A DNA stretch of 31,858 nucleotides, taken from positions 1-31,858 of the forward strand of contig CAKURH010000040.1 of the NCBI GenBank assembly GCA_934675625.1. The letters run 5' to 3'. Position numbers and translations under genes: made by a program. Under the pieces are notes generated by a model, which did no database searches, had not been told where the DNA came from, and saw only the letters and a list, made by a program, of their open reading frames with translations. Shown one piece after another: positions 14,817 to 22,985 of the stretch; the stretch's first letter is position 1; the number at the start of each line of letters is the position of its first letter. This stretch comes from an uncultured Kiritimatiellota bacterium. GTDB taxonomy: Bacteria > Verrucomicrobiota > Kiritimatiellia > RFP12 > UBA1067.

Positions 14817-17310
14817 AAAACGTGGGGCGCACGGCGTTCCAAAAGGCCTGTCCGTCGGCGACGAGATCCCTGAGCGATTCCTTGCGGGCGAGAATCTCGT
14901 CCACGCGCTCCTCGACCGTGCCCGCCGCGATGAAGAGATGCACGAAGACGGTCTGCGTCTGGCCGAGACGGTGCGCGCGATCCGTCGCCTGGTTCTCGAC
15001 CGCCGGATTCCACCAGCGGTCGTAGTGGATGACGTGCGTCGCCTTCGTGAGGTTGAGGCCGAAGCCGCCCGCCTTGAGCGAGAGGATGAAGACGCCGGGC
15101 GTGCGTGACGTCTGAAAGCCGCGCACGAGCGCTTCGCGCCGCGCCGCGTCCAGCGCGCCGTGCAGAAACGGGACGCGCCGCCCGAACCGCTTTTCAAGCG
15201 CGGCCTGAAGCGCCGCGCCGACGCGCGCATACTGCGTGAAGACGAGCGCCGACTCGCCGTTCGCGAGAATCTGCTCGACGAGCTCGAAGAGCCGCAGCAG
15301 CTTGCCCGACTCCGCCGCACCGTCGCCGTCACAGATCAGCTTCAGCCGTGTCAGGAGCGCGAACACGTCGCCCTGCTCCCGCTCGCGTGCGCGGAAGTCC
15401 TCCAGCGCGGCCTCGTACGCGCGGCGTTCGGACGGCAGAAGCTCGCAGTATTCGCGGATCTCGCGCTTCGGGCCGAGTTCGGCGGCAATGCCCGCGTCCG
15501 TCTTCAGCCGCCGCAACACGAACGGCTCAAGCGCCCGCTTCAGTCGCTGGGCCGCGCGCCCGTGCTCGTCGGCGGCGATGGGCTTTGCGAATCGCTCATC
15601 GAACGCCTTGCGCTCGCCGAGGAAGCCGGGGTTCAAGAATTCCTCGATTGACCAGATGTCGGCGACCGAGTTCTCGATTGGCGTGCCGGTGAGCGCAAGC
15701 CGCTTCGCGGGCGTCAGCGCGCGCACGGCCCGCGCGGCTTGCGTGTCCGGGTTCTTGATCGCCTGCGCCTCGTCGAGAACGAGGCCGTCCCACGCGATGG
15801 ACGCGAAGGCCGACTGCTCGCGCACGAGCAGCGTGTAACTCGTCAGCACGACGTCCGCCGCACACGCCGCGCGACGGAAGCCGCTCGCGAGGTGGCGCAA
15901 CGACCCCTGATGGACGTAGACCTTCAGGCCGGGCGCGAACTTCGCGAACTCGTGTGCCCAGTTGGCGAGCAGCGTCAGCGGCGCAACGATGAGGAGCGGC
16001 GTTCTTCCTGAGGCCGTTTCAAGGCCCTCCCGATTGCGGACGGGACAAGCCCGTCCCTCCCCCAAGGGCGAACCCTGCGAAGCTGCGGGAGGGACGCGCT
16101 TGTCGCGTCCGTGTTCTGCAACGCCCGCTCGTGTCGCGAGAATCCACGCAATCGTCTGGATCGTCTTGCCAAGGCCCATGTCATCCGCGAGGAGCGCGCC
16201 GAACCCATGTTCCGTCATGAAGCGAATCCACGCGACGCCCGCGCGCTGATAATCTCGCAGCGTCCCCGCAAACCCCTTCAGCGAAAGTTCGTCGTCCACA
16301 CCCTTTCCGCAGACCGCTTCGTCGTCCGTCCCTTTTCCTTCTTTCCTTCTTCCCTCTTCCTTCCTCAACTCCTCCACCAGTCCGCGCACCCAGCCGTGCG
16401 CGACGACCTCTTCGAGTTCCAGCTTGCCGACGTGGCCAAGGCCGAGCGCAAAGGCGAGCGGATGCGCCTTCTTGCCCACGCCGCGCTCCAGTGCGCGCAG
16501 GGCCTCCTTCAGGATGTTGCGGTCGACTTCGATCCAATGGTCGCGGAAGTAAACGAGCGTCGAGCCCTGATCCAGCAGGAAGCGAATCTCGTCCGCCGTC
16601 ACGGGCTCGCCGGCGACGCGCACGACGAGCTTGAAGCGGACGTCGCGCGCCTTCGTCTCGGACGTCGGCGCGGCGTCGTCAGCCTCGACTTCGGCGGACG
16701 CCGTGACGGCCGCCGTGAGATCGACACCCGTGACGCCATAGCCCGCGTCACGCAGGTCGCGCGCACCGCGCCGCACAAAGTCCTCGGCCTCGCCGCGCGT
16801 TAGGTCGACAGCGAGGGTCGCCGCACTCTCTTGCGCCCGAAGGCCGCGCAATGGCCCGAAGACGAATGTCGCCTGACCGAGGGCCTTGAGGCCGACGCGA
16901 CCGCGCGGCGTCGCGCACACGAGGCGGAACGTCTCGCCGACGGGCGTCAGGTCGAAACGGATCGCCGCGCGCGCGGCCTTGTCCTCCGCCGCATTGCCAC
17001 TCCACGCCGCAAGCTCGGCGGCGAACGCCGCACATTCGGCGTCATCCCAGAAGACGAGGCCCGTGCGGCTCTTGAGGGCCATGATCCAGGCGTCGTGCAG
17101 CGTCTCGTGCTTGTCCTCCTCCGCATCTTCAGTGAGGCGCGTCATCGCCGCCTCGCGGACGTATTCGTCGATCCAGCCGTCGAGGCTCGGATCGGACGAG
17201 AGGCCGCGCCACCGGGCATGCCAGCCGTCCTCCTCCTGCACGAGGCAGGGATAGAACTTGCCGTCCGCAATCAGTTGCGAAGCCGCGCGCTGTTTGGGGC
17301 TGAGTTTCAT
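14809..17310 (-). CDS. SNF2-family DNA-dependent ATPase/helicase
   Basis: A protein of 833 residues. The N-terminal part ends in an SNF2-associated region (about 235-290, TLVYFRDHWIEVDRN). The ATPase core has Walker A DDMGLGKT (about 377-384), LLIVAPLTLLANW, the DEAQ box (about 514) and LTGTPIENS. The C-terminal helicase half has VFTQYARVGAALQ, SLKAGGFGLNLT, YDRWWNPAVENQATDRAHR and GQTQTVFVHL. These enzymes move along duplex DNA and remodel protein-DNA complexes. An extra stretch of about 36 residues (about 401-436, GRDKRVPP onwards) lies between motifs I and Ia and is encoded by palindromic repeat units, without breaking the frame. The gene starts 9 bases after the ftsI stop, so it is the last gene of the mraZ cluster transcript. 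Confidence 0.95.
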   Translation of the reverse strand: MKLSPKQRAASQLIADGKFYPCLVQEEDGWHARWRGLSSDPSLDGWIDEYVREAAMTRLTEDAEEDKHETLHDAWIMALKSRTGLVFWDDAECAAFAAELAAWSGNAAEDKAARAAIRFDLTPVGETFRLVCATPRGRVGLKALGQATFVFGPLRGLRAQESAATLAVDLTRGEAEDFVRRGARDLRDAGYGVTGVDLTAAVTASAEVEADDAAPTSETKARDVRFKLVVRVAGEPVTADEIRFLLDQGSTLVYFRDHWIEVDRNILKEALRALERGVGKKAHPLAFALGLGHVGKLELEEVVAHGWVRGLVEELRKEEGRRKEGKGTDDEAVCGKGVDDELSLKGFAGTLRDYQRAGVAWIRFMTEHGFGALLADDMGLGKTIQTIAWILATRAGVAEHGRDKRVPPAASQGSPLGEGRACPVRNREGLETASGRTPLLIVAPLTLLANWAHEFAKFAPGLKVYVHQGSLRHLASGFRRAACAADVVLTSYTLLVREQSAFASIAWDGLVLDEAQAIKNPDTQAARAVRALTPAKRLALTGTPIENSVADIWSIEEFLNPGFLGERKAFDERFAKPIAADEHGRAAQRLKRALEPFVLRRLKTDAGIAAELGPKREIREYCELLPSERRAYEAALEDFRAREREQGDVFALLTRLKLICDGDGAAESGKLLRLFELVEQILANGESALVFTQYARVGAALQAALEKRFGRRVPFLHGALDAARREALVRGFQTSRTPGVFILSLKAGGFGLNLTKATHVIHYDRWWNPAVENQATDRAHRLGQTQTVFVHLFIAAGTVEERVDEILARKESLRDLVADGQAFWNAVRPTFLV
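16038..16110. repeat. Inverted pair of palindromic repeat units inside the helicase gene
   Basis: Units at 16038-16061 and 16087-16110 are each 24 bases, in opposite orientation with tails facing inward. Both read GGACG-N-GACAAGC-N'-CGTCCCTCCC; the variable N pairs with N' (G:C in one, C:G in the other), a compensated change that keeps the 7-bp stem. The pair is translated in frame as GRDKRVPP...GRACPVRN. Related units are at 560-627. Confidence 0.8.
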
Positions 17311-17319
17311 CTGTCCGTG

Positions 17320-19155
17320 TCAGTCGAGCAGGTCGCCCTGCCGGCGGCCGCGCTCCTCCATCATGTCCGCGAAGGCGTCCGCGTCGTCCGCCTCCTCCAG
17401 CTCCTCCGGGCGGTCTGGCGGCACCATGAGGTAGCGCAGGGCGGCCGTCGCGACACGCTTGAAGACGGGCCCCGCCGAGTTGCCGCCCTGATGGAAGCGC
17501 GTGCGCGCCTCGAAGTCGAGCGTGACGAGCACGACGAGCTCGGGGTCGTCCGCCGGGACGATGCCACAGAACGTCGCGCGGTAGAGGCCCGGATAGTAGC
17601 CGCGTCCGCCGGGGATCTGCTTCTGCGCCGTGCCCGTCTTGCCCGCGACGGAGTAGCCCCGGATCGCCGCGCGCCGCGCCGTGCCCTTCGGCGAGGCGAC
17701 GTCGAGCATCATCTCGCGCGTCGCCCGCGCCGCCGCCGCCGAGATCGGCCGCCCGACCGGCGTCGGCACGCTGCGGTAGGCCTCCGACCCGTCCGCCCGC
17801 ACGACGCGGTCGACGACGTGGGGGCGCATCCGCACGCCGTCGTTCGCGATCGCCTGGTACGCGCCCGCGAGCTGGATCGCCGTCACGGCGACGAACTGCC
17901 CGATGCCCGCGCGCGACTGCGACGCCTTGTCCCACGCGCGCTTGTGGGGATTCGGCAAAATGCCGAACTGCTCGCCCGGCAGCTCGATGCCCGTCTTCGC
18001 GCCGAAGCCGAACTTCTTCAGGTACTCGTAGAGGCGGCGCGGCCCGAAGTCGTAGGCGAGCTTGCCGATGACGATGTTCGACGAGTGCACGAGCGCGTCG
18101 CGGATGGTCATCGTCGGCTCCCACTTGTGCGAGCCGTCGCCGGGGAGGCGGTAGTAGTTCGGGTCGTCGCGGTTCGTGCGGTAGAAGCTCGTCGGCCGCA
18201 CGAACCCCGCGTCGACCGCCGCCGCGACGGTGATCGTCTTCATCACGGAGCCCGGCTCGTAGTTGAACGCGACGGCGCGGTTCAGCTTCGCGTCGTCCGG
18301 CGTGCGGCCGAACGCGAGCGGCTCGAAGTCGGGCAGCGACGCCATCGCCAGCACCGCGCCCGTCTTCGCGCCCATGACGATGCACCAGCCCGACGCCGCG
18401 CCGAACTCCGCAACGCCCCACTTGAGCGCGTCCTCCGCCTCGAACTGGATGTTGTGGTCAATCGTCAGGTAGACGTCCGCCCCCGGAATCGGGTCGATCG
18501 AGACCTGCCGCTTGTCGTAGAGCTCGCGTCCGCGCGCGTCGCGCATGCCCTGGATCGTGCCCGGCGTGCCGGTGAGCTCGCGGTCGAAGCGCAGCTCGAC
18601 GCCCGCCGAGCCGACGTACTCGGCGTTCACGCTGCCGAGGACGTGCGAGAGGCGGCGGCCGTGCAGGTACTGCCGCACCTGCGTGTCATGGATCGCGACG
18701 CCCGCGACGAGCGACGAGTCGGCGAGCGTGCGGTGGGCGTTCGGGTCGGACGACAGCGCGAGGAACTGGTCGCGCCAGCCCCGGCGCGGCGCGGCGTTCG
18801 CCATCCGCAGCACCTTCTGGTACTCCAGCCCCAGCGCGTCCGCGATCGTCCGCACGATCGCCTCCTTCGCGCGCGGACGCTTCTCGCCGCGCGGACGCAC
18901 GAGGGCGTTCGTGAGCGCGACGGGGTCGAGCGCGTACTCCCAGTAGGGCACGGACTTCGCGAAGGGATACCCCTTGCCCTTGCAGGAGTAGATCGCCCCG
19001 CGCGGCGCCGTCAGCTTGCGCGTGAAGACGTAGTCCGGCGCGGAGACCTTCGGGTCGATGTGCGCGCGCACGAGCTTCTGGGCCGAATAGGCCGCGAACC
19101 CCGCCAAGAGGACGACCGGCAGCCAGAAGCGCCAATTCTCGCCGCGCATCGGCAT
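17320..19155 (-). CDS. ftsI: Class B penicillin-binding protein (FtsI-like transpeptidase)
   Basis: A protein of 611 residues. One N-terminal membrane anchor (about 10-28) is followed by the dimerisation domain starting TAPRGAIYS and a transpeptidase domain. Active-site motifs are S303-x-x-K306 (PGSVMK), S358-S-N360 and K506-T-G (GKTGTAQ). It cross-links septal peptidoglycan with FtsW. Position right after mraZ, rsmH and an FtsL-like gene in the division/cell-wall order supports FtsI over elongation PBP2. The start may be ATG 19155 or 19149, six bases after the ftsL-like stop, with no ribosome site. The normal followers murE and murF are absent; an SNF2 helicase comes next. Confidence 0.93.
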   Translation of the reverse strand: MPMRGENWRFWLPVVLLAGFAAYSAQKLVRAHIDPKVSAPDYVFTRKLTAPRGAIYSCKGKGYPFAKSVPYWEYALDPVALTNALVRPRGEKRPRAKEAIVRTIADALGLEYQKVLRMANAAPRRGWRDQFLALSSDPNAHRTLADSSLVAGVAIHDTQVRQYLHGRRLSHVLGSVNAEYVGSAGVELRFDRELTGTPGTIQGMRDARGRELYDKRQVSIDPIPGADVYLTIDHNIQFEAEDALKWGVAEFGAASGWCIVMGAKTGAVLAMASLPDFEPLAFGRTPDDAKLNRAVAFNYEPGSVMKTITVAAAVDAGFVRPTSFYRTNRDDPNYYRLPGDGSHKWEPTMTIRDALVHSSNIVIGKLAYDFGPRRLYEYLKKFGFGAKTGIELPGEQFGILPNPHKRAWDKASQSRAGIGQFVAVTAIQLAGAYQAIANDGVRMRPHVVDRVVRADGSEAYRSVPTPVGRPISAAAARATREMMLDVASPKGTARRAAIRGYSVAGKTGTAQKQIPGGRGYYPGLYRATFCGIVPADDPELVVLVTLDFEARTRFHQGGNSAGPVFKRVATAALRYLMVPPDRPEELEEADDADAFADMMEERGRRQGDLLD

Positions 19156-19161
19156 CGCGCG

Positions 19162-19587
19162 TCAGCGGATCTTGCGCTTCGGGCGCTGGGTCGGCGCGAC
19201 ATAGCGCGCCGTCGCGGCGGCGGACGAACGCTGGCGCAGGCGCGTCAGCGCCAGCTGGTTCGGATACGGCACGCCGCGCTCGTTCAGGCGGATGCACTGG
19301 TCGGCGCGCGGCGTCGACATCTTGAGCCCGTGGCGGAAGAGCGCCGCCTCGATCTTCTCCGGCGTCTTCATCTCCTCCCACCGCGTCGACTCGCGGCGGT
19401 GCGACTCCTCCAGCTTCGCGAGCTCGCGCTCCTTCAGGCCCTTCTCGTTCATCAGCTGCGTGCAGCTCGACGACGAGAGGATGTTCAGGATCACCATCAC
19501 GAAGAAGAACACGATGATCGCGCCGAAGCGCATCGTGTTCGTCGCGATGACGGACATCTTCTTCGAAACCTTCCTGTTCCTTCTCAT
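19162..19587 (-). CDS. ftsL: FtsL-like division protein
   Basis: A 141-residue protein with a basic N-terminus, one transmembrane segment (about 21-38, GAIIVFFFVMVILNIL) and then a charged coiled-coil-like stretch (NEKGLKERELAKLEESHRRE). This is the architecture of FtsL, which binds FtsB and FtsQ and activates septal synthesis. FtsL is poorly conserved, so the assignment rests on shape and on its place between rsmH and ftsI. The start at 19587 lies six bases after the rsmH stop; ATG 19557 is a possible alternative. The C-terminal tail is basic and longer than in enterobacteria. Confidence 0.75.
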   Translation of the reverse strand: MRRNRKVSKKMSVIATNTMRFGAIIVFFFVMVILNILSSSSCTQLMNEKGLKERELAKLEESHRRESTRWEEMKTPEKIEAALFRHGLKMSTPRADQCIRLNERGVPYPNQLALTRLRQRSSAAATARYVAPTQRPKRKIR

Positions 19588-19593
19588 CTTCCC

Positions 19594-20505
19594 TTACGTC
19601 CTTTCGATCACGCGCAGCTTCGCGCTCCGCGCCCTCGGATTCAAGTCAACTTCCGCCGCGCCCGCCGTCACGGCCTTCTTCGTGACCGCCCGCGCCCTCG
19701 GCAGCTCGCCGTCCCACGCCTCGCCGCCCTGCTGAAGGGCGCGCATCTTCCCGACGTGCGCGGCGAAGAACCGCTTCACGAGCCGGTCGGACAGGCTCTC
19801 GAACGTGATGACCGCGAACCGCCCGCCCGGCTTCAGGATCGCGAGCCCGCCGTCGAGCGCCCGCGCCAGCTCGCCGAGCTCGTCGTTCACCGCCATCCGT
19901 AGCGCCTGGAAGACGCGCGTCGCCGGATGGTGCCCGCCGCGCCGCCCGACCAGCCGCTCCACGAAGTCCGCGAGTTCCGTTGTCGTCGCGAATCGCGCGC
20001 CCCGCTCCCGCGCCGCGACGAGCGCGCGCGCAATCCGCCGCGCCTGCGGCTCCTCGCCGAGCGTGCGGAAGATCTCCGCCAGCCGCTCCGCGCTTTCGCC
20101 GTTCACGAGATCCGCCGCCGTCAGGGCGCCCGACCGATCCATGCGCATGTCAAGGGGTCCCTCGCGGAGAAAGCTGAACCCGCGTCCGGCCTCATCCAGC
20201 TGAGGACTTGACACACCCAGGTCCAGCAGGACCCCGTCGACTTCGTTCCATCCCTGCTCATCTGCAATCCTCTTCACGTCGCCGTGGTTGCCCGCGACCA
20301 CCGTCAGCCCGTTCAGCCCCTGCGCCCGCACCGCCGCGCGCGCCGCGTCGTCGCGGTCGATGCCGAGGACTTCGCCGCCGCGCGCGAGAATCGCCCGCGC
20401 GTGGCCCGCCCGGCCAAGCGTGCCGTCCACGTACCGGCCGCCGGGCCTGACGGACAGTGCGCCGACCGTTTCCTCCAGGAGGACGGGGATGTGCGTCTCG
20501 TTCAT
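19594..20505 (-). CDS. rsmH: 16S rRNA (C1402-N4) methyltransferase RsmH
   Basis: 303 residues, the usual family length. The N-terminus HIPVLLEETVGAL, the SAM-binding strand RYVDGTLGRAGHA, LLDLGVSSPQLDEAGRGFSF, PLDMRMD and the ATRVFQALRMAVNDEL signature identify it. It methylates C1402 in the ribosomal P site. It starts one base after the mraZ stop and has no ribosome site of its own, so translation probably re-initiates. rsmH next to mraZ is the conserved head of the division/cell-wall cluster. Confidence 0.96.
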   Translation of the reverse strand: MNETHIPVLLEETVGALSVRPGGRYVDGTLGRAGHARAILARGGEVLGIDRDDAARAAVRAQGLNGLTVVAGNHGDVKRIADEQGWNEVDGVLLDLGVSSPQLDEAGRGFSFLREGPLDMRMDRSGALTAADLVNGESAERLAEIFRTLGEEPQARRIARALVAARERGARFATTTELADFVERLVGRRGGHHPATRVFQALRMAVNDELGELARALDGGLAILKPGGRFAVITFESLSDRLVKRFFAAHVGKMRALQQGGEAWDGELPRARAVTKKAVTAGAAEVDLNPRARSAKLRVIERT

Positions 20506-20506
20506 G

Positions 20507-20989
20507 TCACAACCCCGCCGCCGTCAGCACATTGTCGATTTCCTCGATGTCCACCGCATCCTCGGGCCCAAGGACCTCCGGCGCGTAGAGCTTCACCATG
20601 CGGAACGAACCCACCATCGCGACCGTCGTCGTCAAGTTCGCGAACTGAAGGAGCTTGTCGCAGATGCGGATCCGTCCCTGAACGTCAAAGGAGAGCTGCT
20701 GAGAGACCGCGCCGATCTTGGCGAACACCCGGTTGAGCGCCGGATCAAGGAGCGCTTTCTGGCGCAGCTGATCGAGAAAGGCGTCCATCTCCGCCTTCGG
20801 GTAGAGATTGAGGCACTTTTCCTTGCGGTCGGGCATCACGTAGACGACGCCGCCCGAAAACACGCCGCGCCATTCGCTCGGAATGGTCAGGCGCCTTTTC
20901 GGATCAAGCGCGAAGTCGTGGCGCCCGAAAAGAACGCCCGATTCCACGCCCGTCGACTCCGCGACACTCTGCGAGACCCCTTTTGACAT
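20507..20989 (-). CDS. mraZ: Transcriptional regulator MraZ
   Basis: 160 residues, slightly longer than the common 143-155 because of an N-terminal extension (MSKGVSQSVAESTGVESG). Two AbrB-like DNA-binding halves are visible: DPKRRLTIPSEWR and VQGRIRICDKLLQ. MraZ binds upstream of its own operon and tunes the division cluster. The ATG at 20989 is 11 bases from the end of a near-consensus promoter, so the leader is only a few bases long. Confidence 0.95.
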   Translation of the reverse strand: MSKGVSQSVAESTGVESGVLFGRHDFALDPKRRLTIPSEWRGVFSGGVVYVMPDRKEKCLNLYPKAEMDAFLDQLRQKALLDPALNRVFAKIGAVSQQLSFDVQGRIRICDKLLQFANLTTTVAMVGSFRMVKLYAPEVLGPEDAVDIEEIDNVLTAAGL

Positions 20990-21000
20990 TTTGTGACACC

Positions 21001-21029
21001 ATTATACACCATGTCCCACGCCACGTCAA
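21001..21029 (-). promoter_or_regulatory. Sigma-70-type promoter of the mraZ cluster
   Basis: Minus strand: TTGACG at 21029-21024, a 17-base spacer, TATAAT at 21006-21001, then 11 bases to the mraZ ATG. It is the best -35/-10 pair in the window. The spacer includes GTGGGACATGG, and a TGGG element of this kind is part of known MraZ boxes, so self-regulation is possible. Confidence 0.85.
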
Positions 21030-21042
21030 TGGGGGCAGACAG

Positions 21043-21073
21043 AAAAAAACGCGCGCCCGTGTTCACGGGCGCG
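21043..21073 (-). terminator. Rho-independent terminator, second of two
   Basis: A 10-bp stem CGCGCCCGTG/CACGGGCGCG with a 2-base loop is followed on the minus strand by a run of seven T. It ends the transcript coming from the esterase gene, just before the mraZ promoter. Confidence 0.85.
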
Positions 21074-21085
21074 TTGCAGAACGAA

Positions 21086-21124
21086 CAAAAAGGCCGGTGG
21101 CGGCTCGGAAAGCCACCAGCGGCC
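21086..21124 (-). terminator. Rho-independent terminator, first of two, after the esterase gene
   Basis: On the minus strand GGCCGCTGGTGGC pairs imperfectly with GCCGCCACCGGCC around a 7-base loop and is followed by TTTTTG. It lies 14 bases beyond the esterase stop. Confidence 0.75.
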
Positions 21125-21137
21125 ACTTGCGAGGAGG

Positions 21138-22895
21138 CTACTTGTTGAAGCCCTTCGCCGTGAGAAACTCCCACGCACGGTCCATCCACGTGTAGCTGCC
21201 CGTGCCGGGCGACGCCTTGCGCTGGAAGCAATGGTTGCGGAGCGCGAGCGTGTGGAGCTCGCTCTGCACGCTCATCCGGCGCATCTGCTCCCACGCCTTC
21301 ACCGAGTTCATCGCCGCCCAGCCGTCCGCATCGCCGTGGATGAAGAGCGTCGGCGGCGTGTCCATGTCGAACAGGAGCTCCGGCGCGAGAACGGCCGAAT
21401 CGTCGTTGCCGCCCGTCTTGTTGTGTCCGTCGAGGCCATCCGTCAGCGCATACGCCGGATAGATCGCGATTGCCCACTGCACCTTGCAGGGAACGTCGTC
21501 GAGCGCGTCGATCGGCGCATAGGCCCGCATGCGCGAGCTCGTCGCACCCATGAGCGTCAGGTGGCCGCCCGCCGACGAGCCCATGATGCCGATGCGGTTC
21601 GGGTCGAGCCCCTTCGACGGGGCCTTGGCGCGGACGATGCGAATCGCGCGCTGGAGGTCTTCCCACGCCGTCTGGTGCTTCGGCAGCCCCGCCGGACGCG
21701 GCGTGCGGTACTTCATCGTGACGACCGCCATGCCCTTCTCGTTCAGGTAGCGGCGCATCGGCGCGACCTCGAAGCCGTCCGGCGCGTTGCCGCCGTAGCC
21801 GCCGCCCGAATAGACGATCTGAATCGCCTTTGTCTTCAGCTCCTTCGGCAAGTGCCATTCGAGATACGGCGTGCACTGGTTCGTCCGCACATCGGGCATT
21901 TTCCCCTCCGGCCAGACGTTCTCCTTCTCGTAGGCGCCGCGCGCCGCGTCGCTCGCGTAGCGGCTCATGAGATCGACCTCCGGCGCGAGCTTCGACGCGA
22001 ACTCGATCTGGTTCAGGAACTCGACCGCGCGGTCGAGGCCGAACGCGCCGTGCCCCTTGTCGGCGTAGAGGTGAAGCTCCGTCGGGATCTTCCGCTTGCG
22101 AAGCTCGCGGTAGCAGAGCGTCGAGCCGTTCGGCGTGTAGACGTCGTTCGCGCCGTGCTGGAAGGTGATCGGACACGTCTTCGCGTCGAACTTGAAGCAG
22201 GGGTTGATCGTCGGGACGACCGTCGTGCCGTCCTGCGGCCGCGCGTCGCCGTTCGCCGCGCCGAGCGTGTTGTAGGCCGGCGCGTTCGCGATCGCGACGT
22301 TGACGTGGCACGGCAGGTCGTCGAGCGCATCGACCTTCTCATACGCGGGCGTGAGCGCGCTCGTCGCGAGCATCGTCACGAGGTGACCGCCCGCCGACAT
22401 GCCGATGACGCCGATCTTCTCCGGATCGAAGCCACGCTGCGCCGCCTGGGAGCGGACGAGGCGGACGGCGCGCTGGCCGTCTTCCCACGCCGTCTGGTAG
22501 ACGGGCAGGCCTTTCGGGCGCGGCGTGCGGTAGACGAGGTTCACCGTCTGGTAGCCAAGCTTCGTGAACGTCTCCTTCCAGAGCTTGATGAGCCAAACGT
22601 CGCAGCAGACCTGGTAGCTGCCGCCGGAGACGAGAATCATGCACGCGCCGTTCGGCTGCGCCGGCGCCTCGAACCATTCGAGATACGGCATCTGCCGCTG
22701 CGGCGACGCAAGGAAGTCCGCATCCTTCGCCTCGTCCGTCATTGCGCCGACCTGGTACGCCTGGAAATCGGGCATCTTCCCCTCCGGCCACAGCGGCTCG
22801 CGCACGCCATGCCGCCAGTCCGAGAGCGCAAACGACGACACGGCCAAGGCCGTCACGCCAACCAAGCACAGAAACTTTCTCATGTTCATGTCCAC
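21138..22895 (-). CDS. Secreted esterase with two tandem alpha/beta-hydrolase domains
   Basis: 585 residues. After a signal peptide (LCLVGVTALAVSSFA) come two hydrolase copies, about 25-310 and 325-585, each opening with WPEGKMPD and PYLEW. Both keep the nucleophile elbow (GMSAGGHL and GSSAGGHL), an acid (GANDVYTP; HGDADGW) and a candidate histidine (GHGAFG; RNHCFQ). Both share YRTPRPxGLPxxQTAWED and YxxxDALDDxPC. This resembles acetyl-xylan or feruloyl-type esterases (BD-FAE/xylanase-associated). Duplicating the domain in one chain would let it act on multivalent or differently acylated polysaccharides, which is inference. An AAAGGTGG ribosome site precedes ATG 22895. A terminator-like hairpin lies between it and efp. 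Confidence 0.85.
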   Translation of the reverse strand: MDMNMRKFLCLVGVTALAVSSFALSDWRHGVREPLWPEGKMPDFQAYQVGAMTDEAKDADFLASPQRQMPYLEWFEAPAQPNGACMILVSGGSYQVCCDVWLIKLWKETFTKLGYQTVNLVYRTPRPKGLPVYQTAWEDGQRAVRLVRSQAAQRGFDPEKIGVIGMSAGGHLVTMLATSALTPAYEKVDALDDLPCHVNVAIANAPAYNTLGAANGDARPQDGTTVVPTINPCFKFDAKTCPITFQHGANDVYTPNGSTLCYRELRKRKIPTELHLYADKGHGAFGLDRAVEFLNQIEFASKLAPEVDLMSRYASDAARGAYEKENVWPEGKMPDVRTNQCTPYLEWHLPKELKTKAIQIVYSGGGYGGNAPDGFEVAPMRRYLNEKGMAVVTMKYRTPRPAGLPKHQTAWEDLQRAIRIVRAKAPSKGLDPNRIGIMGSSAGGHLTLMGATSSRMRAYAPIDALDDVPCKVQWAIAIYPAYALTDGLDGHNKTGGNDDSAVLAPELLFDMDTPPTLFIHGDADGWAAMNSVKAWEQMRRMSVQSELHTLALRNHCFQRKASPGTGSYTWMDRAWEFLTAKGFNK

Positions 22896-22921
22896 CTTTC
22901 GGAATTCATTTTGTTCGTTTT

Positions 22922-22959
22922 CAGAAGAAAAGCCGCCCTCGCACTCGCTGGGGCGGCTT
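22922..22959 (-). terminator. Terminator or attenuator between efp and the esterase gene
   Basis: On the minus strand AAGCCGCCC and GGGCGGCTT form a 9-bp stem around a 12-base loop, followed by TTCTTC. No promoter is visible between it and the esterase start, so partial read-through may feed the esterase gene. Confidence 0.75.
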
Positions 22960-22985
22960 CAGGCGACAGACTCGCCCGTCGTCGA

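Noticed and set aside
16831..19902. A 1023-codon plus-strand open frame
   Set aside because: It covers ftsI, the helicase N-terminus and part of the ftsL-like gene in antisense. The product is Arg/Ala/Val/Asp repeats with no domain, typical of stop-poor antisense in GC-rich genes.
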